A DNA stretch of 64,000 nt from Lentimicrobium saccharophilum (GTDB lineage Bacteria; Bacteroidota; Bacteroidia; Bacteroidales; Lentimicrobiaceae). Both the position numbers and the translations under genes were made by a program. The notes under the pieces are model-generated. The model saw only the letters and a program-made list of their open reading frames with translations. It made no database searches and was not told the origin of the DNA. Each line of letters begins with the position of its first letter. Position 1 is the first letter of the stretch. Shown here one piece after another: positions 43,212 through 51,776 of this stretch. The stretch is from NCBI RefSeq assembly GCF_001192835.1, contig NZ_DF968183.1, positions 992,001-1,056,000 of the forward strand, written 5' to 3'.

Positions 43212-44852
43212 TCAGTGACAACGGTCTTCCTTCATAAACGGATAACGAAAATCGGTAGGAGGCAGCAGGGTTTCTTTGATTGTTCTGGGGCTCGTCCAGC
43301 GGATGAGGTTAAGGTGGCTACCGGCTTTGTCGTTTGTACCTGACTGCCGGGAACCCCCGAAAGGCTGTTGACCCACCACGGCGCCTGTTGGTTTATCATT
43401 GAAATAAAGGTTCCCGGCTGAATACTTCAACGCTTTGCTGGCCTTATCAAGTACCTGACGGTCATGCGCAAAGATTGCCCCGGTCAATCCATAAGGTGAG
43501 GTCTCATCCACCAGTTTCAGCATTTCGTTAAAATCCTTATCTTCATAAACATAGATTGTAAGCACAGGGCCGAAAATTTCTTCTTCCATGGTAATAAAAT
43601 GGGGATCTTTCGTCAGAATAACGGTTGGTTCAATAAAATAGCCTTTCGACTTGTCCCCGTTACCTCCGAATATCACCTCGGCATCCGGCGATTGCTTTGC
43701 CTTTGAGATATAATTCATGATATTATCGAACGATGCCTCGTCAATCACTGCATTCATGAAATTGCTGAATTCACGCACATCACCAACGGTTACCTCCGAG
43801 AGCATCTCCCCTACCCTGTTGCGTACTAAAGGCCAGAGCGATGCAGGCAGATAAGCCCTGGAAGCAGCTGAGCACTTCTGTCCCTGATACTCAAAAGCTC
43901 CGCGGACAATTGCTGTAGAAACTTCATCCACGTGCGCCGATTCATGAACAACAATGAAATCCTTACCTCCTGTTTCGCCCACAATTTTAGGGTATGATTT
44001 GTAATTCCTCAGATTCTGGGCAACATTCATCCACAGGCGGTTAAAGGTTACGTTGGACCCGGTGAAATGCAATCCGGCAAAATTCCGGTCTGTAAATATT
44101 GCATTGCCGACCACCGATCCGGCTCCAGGAATAAAATTTATCACCCCCTCAGGCAGTCCGGCTTCACGGAATATCTGCATCAGCACGTAGTTTGACAGAA
44201 TTGAAGTGGAAGCGGGTTTCCAAAGGACTGTATTGCCCATCAACACGGGCGACATGTTGAGATTGGATGCTATTGCGGTAAAATTGAACGGAGTAAGCGA
44301 AAAGATGAATCCCTCAAGCGGACGGTATTCAATTCTGTTGATAAAGCCAGGATCCGAATGAGGCTGTTCATGGTAAATGTCAGAAATGTAATGCGCATTG
44401 AACCTGAGAAAATCAATGGTTTCGCAGGCGCTGTCGATTTCAGCCTGATATGCGTTCTTACTTTGGCCAAGCATGGTGGCAGCGTTGAGGGTTGCCCTGT
44501 ATTTCTTAGAGATAAGTTCAGCTATCCTGAGGGTAACGGAAACGCGCTCCACATAAGAAAATGACTCCCACTCCCTGTGGGCCTTCAGGGCTGCATGAAT
44601 GGCCATCTTAACCTCCTCAGGACCGGCCTTGTGATAATTTGCCAGGATATGCCCGTGATCGTGCGGCATCACTACCGGTTCAGTATCCCCGGTTCTGACC
44701 TCTTTTCCGCCAATGATCAGCGGGATATCCACCGTTTCGGAAGACATCCTGTCTAGTTCCTTCTGCAGATTACGACGCTCCGGAGTCCCTGGTGAATAAG
44801 ACTTTACCGGTTCATTTTCAGGGTAATCAAAAACAAATATGGCATTATTCAT
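43212..44852 (-). CDS. pruA: L-glutamate gamma-semialdehyde (1-pyrroline-5-carboxylate) dehydrogenase
   Basis: A 546-aa NAD-dependent aldehyde dehydrogenase that oxidises glutamate semialdehyde, the last step of proline breakdown. The ALDH core has FTGSNVTFNRLW, the catalytic Glu in GETGGKDFIVVH, and the nucleophilic Cys in YQGQKCSAASRAYLP. The ending QQPFGGSRQSGTNDKAGSHLNLIRW plus the P-R-T-I-K-E-T tail is characteristic of the single-domain P5C dehydrogenases. The open frame reaches 44909, but the ATG at 44850-44852 gives the family's N-terminus. It is divergent from the SDR gene across 94 bases; no proline dehydrogenase is in view. Confidence 0.9.
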   Translation of the reverse strand: MNNAIFVFDYPENEPVKSYSPGTPERRNLQKELDRMSSETVDIPLIIGGKEVRTGDTEPVVMPHDHGHILANYHKAGPEEVKMAIHAALKAHREWESFSYVERVSVTLRIAELISKKYRATLNAATMLGQSKNAYQAEIDSACETIDFLRFNAHYISDIYHEQPHSDPGFINRIEYRPLEGFIFSLTPFNFTAIASNLNMSPVLMGNTVLWKPASTSILSNYVLMQIFREAGLPEGVINFIPGAGSVVGNAIFTDRNFAGLHFTGSNVTFNRLWMNVAQNLRNYKSYPKIVGETGGKDFIVVHESAHVDEVSTAIVRGAFEYQGQKCSAASRAYLPASLWPLVRNRVGEMLSEVTVGDVREFSNFMNAVIDEASFDNIMNYISKAKQSPDAEVIFGGNGDKSKGYFIEPTVILTKDPHFITMEEEIFGPVLTIYVYEDKDFNEMLKLVDETSPYGLTGAIFAHDRQVLDKASKALKYSAGNLYFNDKPTGAVVGQQPFGGSRQSGTNDKAGSHLNLIRWTSPRTIKETLLPPTDFRYPFMKEDRCH

Positions 44853-44946
44853 ATTAAAAATCTTAAAAGGTGTAATTTTAACCGACGAAATAACAGCGGC
44901 TAAGTTCAAATGTTCATCACCTGCCGCAACTAAAAATTGTTACGGT

Positions 44947-45699
44947 ATGAATGCATACATAATTACAGGTACCAGCTCGGGAATCGGCAGCTCACTTGCC
45001 CGGAACCTGCTCTCCGGACGGGAAGGGGTCATCAGCATCTCGCGCAATGAGAACACCAGCTTAAACCGGCTTGCGGAAACCAACAACAGTTTCTTCAGGC
45101 ACTTTACATTCGACCTGAGCCAAACAGACAAATTACCTGAGCTTATGGACAGCATTTTTAAATCCCTTCAGGATGTAAATCCCGAAAGAATTTCCCTGAT
45201 TAACAACGCCGGAACCATAGAGCCAATCGGACCTTCAGGCAAAATGGATGCAACCCGGATTGAAATACACCATAAAACAAACCTGATTGCGCCAGCTGTG
45301 CTGATCAATGAATTTATCCGCTTTACCCGGCCACTAAAGATCAGCAAAAGCATCCTGAACATCAGTTCCGGGGCTGCACACAATCCTTATGCCGGATGGA
45401 GCAATTACTGTGCCTCAAAAGCCGGATTGGATATGCTGACAAAGAGCATTGCTATAGAGCAGTCATCTGAAGAGTTTCCAGTAAGGATCATCTCGCTGGC
45501 GCCCGGCATTGTAGAAACGCCCATGCAGGAAAAGATCAGGGCTACCTCAGCAGGTCAGTTTCCCATGCGCAACAAATTTATTGATCTTTATAATAATCAC
45601 CGCCTGAGTAATCCTGACGAAGTGGCCGGAAAAATCATCCCGCTGATTTTCTCAGATCACCCGGCATCAGGCACGTTCAGCGACCTGAGAAATCTGTAA
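44947..45699 (+). CDS. Short-chain dehydrogenase/reductase
   Basis: A 250-aa SDR. It has the NAD(P)-binding YIITGTSSGIG at residues 4-14, the NNAG strand (ISLINNAGTIEPIGP), the catalytic Ser in ILNISSGAAHNPYAG, and Y-x3-K (YCASKAG) around residue 156. The layout resembles the YueD/benzil-reductase and sepiapterin-reductase branch that reduces carbonyl groups with NADPH. The frame extends upstream to 44839, overlapping the divergent pruA start; the ATG at 44947 gives the normal length. The substrate cannot be named. Confidence 0.83.
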   Translation: MNAYIITGTSSGIGSSLARNLLSGREGVISISRNENTSLNRLAETNNSFFRHFTFDLSQTDKLPELMDSIFKSLQDVNPERISLINNAGTIEPIGPSGKMDATRIEIHHKTNLIAPAVLINEFIRFTRPLKISKSILNISSGAAHNPYAGWSNYCASKAGLDMLTKSIAIEQSSEEFPVRIISLAPGIVETPMQEKIRATSAGQFPMRNKFIDLYNNHRLSNPDEVAGKIIPLIFSDHPASGTFSDLRNL

Positions 45700-45714
45700 A
45701 TAATACTCCGGCTG

Positions 45715-45745
45715 TTGGTTTACCCCTTTAAAATAATTAGATTTG
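45715..45745 (+). promoter_or_regulatory. Bacteroidota-type promoter of ppnP
   Basis: TTG (45715-45717), then 20 bases, then TAGATTTG (45738-45745), a full match to TTG / TAnnTTTG. Transcription would begin near 45752, about 20 bases before the ppnP ATG. Confidence 0.55.
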
Positions 45746-45771
45746 CCAGGGAAAACCATAATCTTTAAGCT

Positions 45772-46053
45772 ATGTTCAAAACCAATGATTACTTCGACGG
45801 AAAAGTAAAATCGATCACCTTTGAAACCATTGAAGGTCCGGCAACTGTGGGCGTTATGGCAGCCGGTGAATATGAGTTCGGCACTTCTTCTGTCGAATAC
45901 ATGACTGTTATTTCAGGAGAAATGGATGTGAAACTTCCGGGGGAATCCGGGTGGAAAACATTTTTGCCTTTTGAAACATTCATTGTTCCGGCAAATGTAA
46001 AATTCGGGGTACGGATGAAAGGTGACACCGCTTACCGTTGTTTATACCGATAG
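45772..46053 (+). CDS. ppnP: Pyrimidine/purine nucleoside phosphorylase PpnP
   Basis: A 93-aa single-domain cupin that splits nucleosides with phosphate into a base and ribose 1-phosphate. It shows the family pattern nearly end to end: [71 protein letters not shown]. The length is exactly that of E. coli PpnP (YaiE) homologues. It has its own promoter and a hairpin after its stop, so it is a one-gene transcript. Confidence 0.92.
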   Translation: MFKTNDYFDGKVKSITFETIEGPATVGVMAAGEYEFGTSSVEYMTVISGEMDVKLPGESGWKTFLPFETFIVPANVKFGVRMKGDTAYRCLYR

Positions 46054-46058
46054 AGATA

Positions 46059-46079
46059 AAGCCCCGGTTTACGGGGCTT
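46059..46079 (+). terminator. Hairpin terminator after ppnP
   Basis: AAGCCCCG (46059-46066) pairs with CGGGGCTT (46072-46079) around a 5-base loop, starting 5 bases after the stop. The T-run behind it is weak. Confidence 0.6.
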
Positions 46080-46124
46080 GTTCAATCTGCCAGACAGAAA
46101 GTATTCATCTAACGGATCAAAAAA

Positions 46125-46499
46125 ATGAAAGCAAGTAAGTACGAAGAGCTTCGTTTGCATTACAAAATATGGTTCACGGACAAGGATGATAACGGCATTC
46201 TCGGCGATGGTAAATATAAAATACTTAAAGCCATTGATGAAACCGGATCCTTGATGTCAGCATGCGAAAAGCTGGGCATTACTTACCGGCGGACATGGAA
46301 TGATCTCAAAAGCATTGAAAAGCGGCTGGGATTTCCATTGCTGGAGAAGACCAGGGGAGGAACAGATGGCGGAAGCAGTACCCTGACTCCCGAAGGCAGG
46401 AAACTTATAAGGGCATTTGATAATTTCCATGAGAATATGGACGAAATCATGCAGCATCATTTTAAAGTACTCAAGCACCAGCTTCTTTCAGATGAATAA
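46125..46499 (+). CDS. ModE-like N-terminal winged-helix regulator
   Basis: A 124-aa protein consisting of the ModE/LysR-type DNA-binding domain alone: YKILKAIDETGSLMSACEKLGITYRRTWNDLKSIEKRLGFPLLEKTRGGTDGGSSTLTPEGRKLI. The molybdate-binding TOBE domains of full-length E. coli ModE (about 260 aa) are absent. Such short versions control molybdate or tungstate genes and may need another protein to sense the oxyanion. Its stop overlaps the start of the WtpA-like gene by 8 bases, linking it tightly to an oxyanion-binding protein. Confidence 0.83.
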   Translation: MKASKYEELRLHYKIWFTDKDDNGILGDGKYKILKAIDETGSLMSACEKLGITYRRTWNDLKSIEKRLGFPLLEKTRGGTDGGSSTLTPEGRKLIRAFDNFHENMDEIMQHHFKVLKHQLLSDE

Positions 46500-47466
46500 A
46501 AGTGGAATGGTATACTTTACAGCCTGGCTTCTGCTTTCGGCGATTTTCATAAGTTCATGCCGGAACAATCAGTCAGAGAAGCAGTCAACAGACTTATCAG
46601 GTGAACTGACGATATTTCATGCTGGCAGCCTTTCGGTTCCGTTTAAAGCACTTGCCGATTCATTCTGCAGGATTCACCCTGAAGTCAGCATACTCACCGA
46701 GTCTGCCGGCAGCCTTGCTTCAATAAGGAAAATCACCGACCTGAATAAGCCTTGCGATATAATGGCATCAGCGGACTACACCCTTATAGATAAATTATTG
46801 ATCCCGGATTACGCAAGCTGGAACCTGCTGTTTGCCGGCAATGAAATGTCCATTGTTTACCATTCAGATTCCAGGCTGGCTGATTCATTATCTGCGGATA
46901 ACTGGTATAAAATTCTAATGAACCCCGAAGTAAGGTTCGGGCGCTCCGATCCCGATTCAGATCCCTGTGGCTACAGGGCCATCCTTACCATGAAACTGAC
47001 AGAAAAATTCCTCGATCAGCCCGGTCTGACGGAGAACTTTCTTCAGAAAGACAATAAATTCATCAGGCCAAAAGAAGTTGACCTTCTGGCATTACTTGAA
47101 TCAGGATCAATAGATTATATATTTCTTTATAAATCAGTTGCCATACAACATAAGCTAAAATATCTGGAATTATCTGACAGCATTAACCTCGCTTCACCAG
47201 GCCTCCAAGATCTTTATCAGACTGTTTCAGTGGAAATAGCAGGCAATAAACCAGGGGACAAAATCACTCAGCATGGTGAAGCCATGGTTTATGGCCTCAC
47301 CATCCTTAACAACAGCAAAAACAAAGCGCTTGCCGAAGCTTTTATCAGTTTTATACTGAAAGATGGCTTACAGATTATAGAAAATCTCGGGCAAACCCGT
47401 GTAATTCCCAGACTATCTGAAAAATCGCAAGCTCCGGCATTTCTTCATGAATATCTTGTCCCCTGA
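46492..47466 (+). CDS. wtpA: WtpA-like tungstate/molybdate-binding lipoprotein
   Basis: A 324-aa solute-binding lipoprotein (N-terminal helix ending ISSC, Cys near residue 24). The mature part opens with ELTIFHAGSLSVPF, then TESAGSLASIRKI and CDIMASADYTLI, and later FGRSDPDSDPCGYRA. This is the WtpA/ModA-type oxyanion-binding fold, with SerGly-rich loops holding tungstate or molybdate. The frame opens at 46417, but the ATG at 46492 gives the lipoprotein signal. No permease or ATPase gene follows; the next gene is an aldehyde dehydrogenase. Here the protein is an orphan within the window and may work with a distant transporter or as a sensor. Confidence 0.85.
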   Translation: MNKSGMVYFTAWLLLSAIFISSCRNNQSEKQSTDLSGELTIFHAGSLSVPFKALADSFCRIHPEVSILTESAGSLASIRKITDLNKPCDIMASADYTLIDKLLIPDYASWNLLFAGNEMSIVYHSDSRLADSLSADNWYKILMNPEVRFGRSDPDSDPCGYRAILTMKLTEKFLDQPGLTENFLQKDNKFIRPKEVDLLALLESGSIDYIFLYKSVAIQHKLKYLELSDSINLASPGLQDLYQTVSVEIAGNKPGDKITQHGEAMVYGLTILNNSKNKALAEAFISFILKDGLQIIENLGQTRVIPRLSEKSQAPAFLHEYLVP

Positions 47467-47558
47467 TTTATAGCTAGTTAAGATTTCATTTTACAAGGTT
47501 TCTGGTGGCGGAAGAACAAACTCCATCAATTGTTGTTTGTTGCATAAAAACCAATAAC

Positions 47559-49121
47559 ATGATATCTTCCGACAATCACAGAATTGCTGAATTTCTCTCC
47601 CGTTTAGGCATTTCAGAACACAACAAGGGTGCAACTTCCGGGACAGTATGGATTGATACGAAAGGAGGACCGAATCCATCCTACTCCCCCGCCGATGGCA
47701 AACTGATTGCCTCGGTAACACTTGCCACCGGAGATGACTACGCTGTCATCACTCAAAAAGCAACTGAAGCATTCAAAATATGGAGAATGATTCCGGCTCC
47801 TAAAAGAGGAGAAATTGTCAGGCAGATCGGAAACAGGCTGAGGGAATTCAAGGAGCCGCTCGGATCACTGGTGTCGTATGAGATGGGTAAAGTATACCAG
47901 GAAGGTTTGGGTGAAGTTCAGGAAATGATTGACATTGCAGATTTTGCAGTCGGACTTTCCAGACAGTTATATGGATTCACCATGCATTCCGAAAGGGAGC
48001 GCCATCGGATGTACGATCAGTATCACCCGCTTGGTGTTGTCGGAGTGATTTCCGCTTTTAATTTCCCGGTCGCCGTTTGGGCATGGAACGCCATGATAGC
48101 AATGGTTTGCGGAAATGTGGTAATATGGAAACCTTCATCCAAAGTGATGTTGAGCGCGATCGCTGTGCATAAAATCATTGAAAAGGTGCTGGCCGACAAT
48201 GAAGTTCCAGAAGGTGTGCTGAATCTGATCGCGGGAAGCTCTAAACACATGGGAGATAACTTCCTTTCGGACAAGCGCATTCCATTGATTTCTGTCACTG
48301 GCTCCACCAGGGTGGGCAGGCATGTAAGTAAAACAGTCGGAGAACGTCTGGGCCGATGTATCCTTGAGTTGGGCGGAAACAACGCCATTATCGTTTCGCA
48401 ATACGGAAACCTCAACATGGCTTTACGGGCCAGCCTTTTCGGGGCAGTAGCCACATCAGGACAGCGGTGCACGTCAACCAGGCGGTTATTGATCCATGAC
48501 TGTATCTTTGATAAATTCCGCGATAAACTGATCGATGCTTACAAGCAACTCAGGATCGGGCATCCGCTGGACCCGTCAACCGTAGTCGGGCCTCTGGTTG
48601 ACAAGGATGCGGTCAGAGCGTTTCTTGATGCTCAGGCCAGGATCGTTGAAGAAGGCGGAAAAATAGTATACGGCGGTCAGGTTCTTAGTGGTGAAGAATT
48701 TGCATCGGGATGTTACGTCATACCTTGTATTGCCGAGGTTGAAAACGATTTCAGTATCGTTCAGGAGGAAACCTTTGCGCCCATTTTATACCTGATCAAA
48801 TACAAGACGCTCGATGAGGCAATTGAACTGCACAATGCCGTTCCACAAGGACTTTCATCAGCAATTTTTTCAAGAAACATTATAGAAACAGAACGCTTCC
48901 TTTCACACGAGGGTTCCGACTGTGGCATAGCGAATGTAAACATTGCCACAAACGGAGCAGAGATCGGCGGTGCATTCGGGGGTGAAAAAGAAACGGGCGG
49001 AGGCCGGGAATCAGGCTCCGATGCCTGGAAAGCCTATATGCGGAGGCAGACAAACACCATCAATTTTTCCACCGAATTGCCATTGGCACAAGGTATAAAA
49101 TTTGATGCCTTTGATGATTAA
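47559..49121 (+). CDS. Aldehyde dehydrogenase, ALDH7 (aminoadipate semialdehyde) type
   Basis: A 520-aa NAD-dependent aldehyde dehydrogenase. The catalytic Glu lies in CILELGGNNAIIV and the nucleophilic Cys in ATSGQRCTSTRRLLIHD. The end ANVNIATNGAEIGGAFGGEKETGGGRESGSDAWKAY has the tetrameric-type signature of ALDH7A1/piperideine-6-carboxylate dehydrogenase, which oxidises alpha-aminoadipate semialdehyde in lysine breakdown. The frame opens at 47505; the ATG at 47559 is preferred by length and family N-terminus. It follows wtpA by 92 bases; a metabolic link with AOR is only contextual. Confidence 0.88.
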   Translation: MISSDNHRIAEFLSRLGISEHNKGATSGTVWIDTKGGPNPSYSPADGKLIASVTLATGDDYAVITQKATEAFKIWRMIPAPKRGEIVRQIGNRLREFKEPLGSLVSYEMGKVYQEGLGEVQEMIDIADFAVGLSRQLYGFTMHSERERHRMYDQYHPLGVVGVISAFNFPVAVWAWNAMIAMVCGNVVIWKPSSKVMLSAIAVHKIIEKVLADNEVPEGVLNLIAGSSKHMGDNFLSDKRIPLISVTGSTRVGRHVSKTVGERLGRCILELGGNNAIIVSQYGNLNMALRASLFGAVATSGQRCTSTRRLLIHDCIFDKFRDKLIDAYKQLRIGHPLDPSTVVGPLVDKDAVRAFLDAQARIVEEGGKIVYGGQVLSGEEFASGCYVIPCIAEVENDFSIVQEETFAPILYLIKYKTLDEAIELHNAVPQGLSSAIFSRNIIETERFLSHEGSDCGIANVNIATNGAEIGGAFGGEKETGGGRESGSDAWKAYMRRQTNTINFSTELPLAQGIKFDAFDD

Positions 49122-49170
49122 CCGGTATTGAAATTGAAAGAAGGCTCCGGAAGTATTTAAAGCTTTACAC

Positions 49171-49178
49171 TATATTTG
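49171..49178 (+). promoter_or_regulatory. -7 element upstream of polysaccharide locus II
   Basis: TATATTTG matches TAnnTTTG, 100 bases before the flippase ATG. The -33 TTG is missing at the usual distance. A short GTTGA/TCAAC inverted repeat lies in the leader. Confidence 0.4.
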
Positions 49179-49278
49179 CGGAACGGGTAGTTGACTTTTT
49201 CAACAATTGACACCGGCGGGCATGATAACCTGAATAATAAAATCAACACTTTACTGCAATTTTACCTTAAAGCGGATT

Positions 49279-50643
49279 ATGAAGAAACTGCTCCTGCGCT
49301 ACATAGAAAGGTTCAATTCAGGTCATAGCCGCAGTGTAAAAGCCAGAAAAAACATTCTCGCATCTTTCTTCATTAAAGGTGTCAGTATAATTGTCGGTTT
49401 TATCTTCGTACCGTTACTTATCGGTTATCTGGGTGAGGTTGAATACGGTATATGGATTACAATGAGTTCCATCCTGGCCTGGGTGAATTACTTTGACATC
49501 GGGCTGGGCAACGGTCTGAGAAACCGGTTCGCGGAATCACTGGCCAAAGGGGAACATCAGATGGCCAGGATATACGTGAGCACTGCCTATGCCTCTTTAA
49601 GCCTGCTGTTCGGATCATTCTTCCTGGTCTTTATGGCAATCAATCCGTTGCTAAGCTGGTACGAAATCCTCAAGGCCCCGGCATCATTGGCAGACGAGCT
49701 TAACATACTGGTAATTATTACTTTTGGGTTCTTTCTGCTCAGATTTACGCTCAGATTAATTGCCATTATTATTATTGCCGACCAACGGCCCGCGCTTAGC
49801 AATGTTTTCGATCCGCTTGCAAACCTGATATCTCTGCTGGCCGTATTGGTATTGATCCAGACTTCGGAAACATCCCTGCTTGTGCTGGGAATTATCCTGG
49901 GAGCTGCGCCTGTTCTGGTGCTGGCATTGGCCACGATCCATTTCTTCAGACACGATTACCGGGACTACCGGCCCTCCATCAGGCTGATTAATTTCAAGTA
50001 TTTTAAAGACCTTACAGGGCTGGGAGCGAAATTTTTTATAATTCAGATTACAGTGGTGATTATCATGTCGACCAACAACTTTATAATTACACGGGTTGTC
50101 GGCCCTGAGGCAGTAACTGCTTATAATGTTGCCTATAAGTATTTCGGACTGTTGCTTATGCTATTCACCATAATTACAAACACTTACTGGTCAGCATATA
50201 CAGAAGCCTTTATTAAGAAGGATTTTGCCTGGATTCGCAGGGTGACCGGAAATCTTGTAAAAGGCTGGATAGCTATACTCTTTATTCTCGCTGCAATGCT
50301 TGTTATTGCGCCATATTTCTATCATGTCTGGATACGTGACAAGGTGGAAATACCTTTCCTGCTTTCAGCATTCACTGCACTTTTCATCGGAATTTACATC
50401 TGGTACATTATTTTCATTTATTTCATTAACGGAACCGGCAAAATTACCCTGCAGCTCTATGTCTGTGTGATTGTGGCAGTTCTGAATATCCCCGTCTCAG
50501 TATTCTTTGCGAGGTATCTTGGCTTGGGCTCGGCCGGAGTAATCCTGGGTTCTTGCGTTACTTATCTTCCTGGTGCAATCATTGCACCGATTCAATACAG
50601 AAAGATCATCACCGGCAAAGACAACGGCATCTGGGGCAAGTAA
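49279..50643 (+). CDS. Polysaccharide flippase (Wzx/PST family), locus II
   Basis: A 454-aa membrane protein with about twelve to fourteen hydrophobic segments. Its N-terminal third (FIKGVSIIVGFIFVPLLIGYLG, then YGIWITMSSILAWVNYFDIGLGNGLRN) is characteristic of the polysaccharide-transport branch of MOP flippases. It should move lipid-linked sugar units across the inner membrane. First gene of the rightward locus, 100 bases before the FkbM gene. It is clearly different from the locus I flippase, so the two loci do not arise from a recent duplication. Confidence 0.85.
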   Translation: MKKLLLRYIERFNSGHSRSVKARKNILASFFIKGVSIIVGFIFVPLLIGYLGEVEYGIWITMSSILAWVNYFDIGLGNGLRNRFAESLAKGEHQMARIYVSTAYASLSLLFGSFFLVFMAINPLLSWYEILKAPASLADELNILVIITFGFFLLRFTLRLIAIIIIADQRPALSNVFDPLANLISLLAVLVLIQTSETSLLVLGIILGAAPVLVLALATIHFFRHDYRDYRPSIRLINFKYFKDLTGLGAKFFIIQITVVIIMSTNNFIITRVVGPEAVTAYNVAYKYFGLLLMLFTIITNTYWSAYTEAFIKKDFAWIRRVTGNLVKGWIAILFILAAMLVIAPYFYHVWIRDKVEIPFLLSAFTALFIGIYIWYIIFIYFINGTGKITLQLYVCVIVAVLNIPVSVFFARYLGLGSAGVILGSCVTYLPGAIIAPIQYRKIITGKDNGIWGK

Positions 50644-50743
50644 ATGAAAATCAGCATCAGTCAGGATGCATATCTGCCAAACACCGGGTTGCAAAACAGA
50701 ATAATCAATAATCGGAGATTAAATTTGCTCAAAAAAAAACATC

Positions 50744-51595
50744 ATGAATCATCTGAAGGATTTTTTAAAAACACAATTGATCAAGGTTTTCCCCTCTGCC
50801 TATAAGAAGCGCCATTACAGGTTTCTGGAAAACCTGAACTGGAATAACATTCCTGCGGAGGAAGGAGAGCTGCTCCTTATGCCGTATTTCCTTAATGATA
50901 ATACTTTATTTTTTGACATCGGCGCGAATACCGGAATTTACACATCCTTCGCCCAGAAATTCATTCCCGGCGAATCGGTTTATGCCTTTGAACCAATCCC
51001 TGAACTATATACCCGGTTAAAATACTTGTTCAGAAAATCAAACATATACAAAATGGCATTCTCCAATGAAATCAGCGAGAAGCAGTTTAAGATCCCTTCC
51101 ATTTGCGGAAAAGAGTTTAAGTCGAGGGGCACCCTGAATGTCAGTTACAAAGAAAACGATGAAACAAAATCCCGTGTTATTGATGTAAGCACAGATACCA
51201 TTGATAGCTTTGTAAAGAAAAAAAATATATCAAAAATCGGATTTGTAAAAATTGATGTAGAAGGCCATGAACTACAAGTAATTGAAGGTGGAATTGAAAC
51301 ACTGAAAGAGCAAAAGCCCGTTCTGCAGATTGAAATAGAACAGCGCCATTATCAAAGAAATATCAGTGAGATTATCGATTTTATTAAAGATGCCGGTTAT
51401 TTCTGCTATTATCTTGATCCGAAGGCCTGGATACTTAAAAAACTGGAAGTTGATCCCGTCAGTCTGCAGAAAGAAGATCATTTCAAGACTGCGCAATATA
51501 TACACAACTTTATTTTCCTGCCTGTCAACACAAAATGGGACTCAGCAGTTTCAAGTATAAATCAGGATATCAGATTGGCCAGATCAGGGAATTAA
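50744..51595 (+). CDS. FkbM-family methyltransferase
   Basis: A 283-aa SAM-dependent methyltransferase. The SAM loop is visible as LFFDIGANTGIYTSF (about 62-76), followed by VYAFEPIPELYTRL and, around residue 165, KIGFVKIDVEGHELQVIEGG. These motifs define the FkbM group, which methylates sugar or other hydroxyls. In this position it probably caps or decorates the glycan. It is separated by 181 bases from the following polymerase gene. Confidence 0.88.
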   Translation: MNHLKDFLKTQLIKVFPSAYKKRHYRFLENLNWNNIPAEEGELLLMPYFLNDNTLFFDIGANTGIYTSFAQKFIPGESVYAFEPIPELYTRLKYLFRKSNIYKMAFSNEISEKQFKIPSICGKEFKSRGTLNVSYKENDETKSRVIDVSTDTIDSFVKKKNISKIGFVKIDVEGHELQVIEGGIETLKEQKPVLQIEIEQRHYQRNISEIIDFIKDAGYFCYYLDPKAWILKKLEVDPVSLQKEDHFKTAQYIHNFIFLPVNTKWDSAVSSINQDIRLARSGN

Positions 51596-51776
51596 TAAAA
51601 TATAACCAGCGTAGTCAAATAAGGACCGGTGAAAGATACCTAATACGCCCCTTGTTATAATGCAGCAGGAGGTGTAGAAACAATTCATCCCGGTGTATTG
51701 TTAAGTTACGTAACTTTATGGTTGCTTTTTCGCTGATTTCTGCACGTAAAACTGAAGATTCCAATCTGCAATAAAA

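Noticed and set aside
46125-49121. A complete tungstate ABC transporter operon
   Set aside because: Only the binding protein is present; no permease or ATPase gene follows, and the next gene is an aldehyde dehydrogenase.
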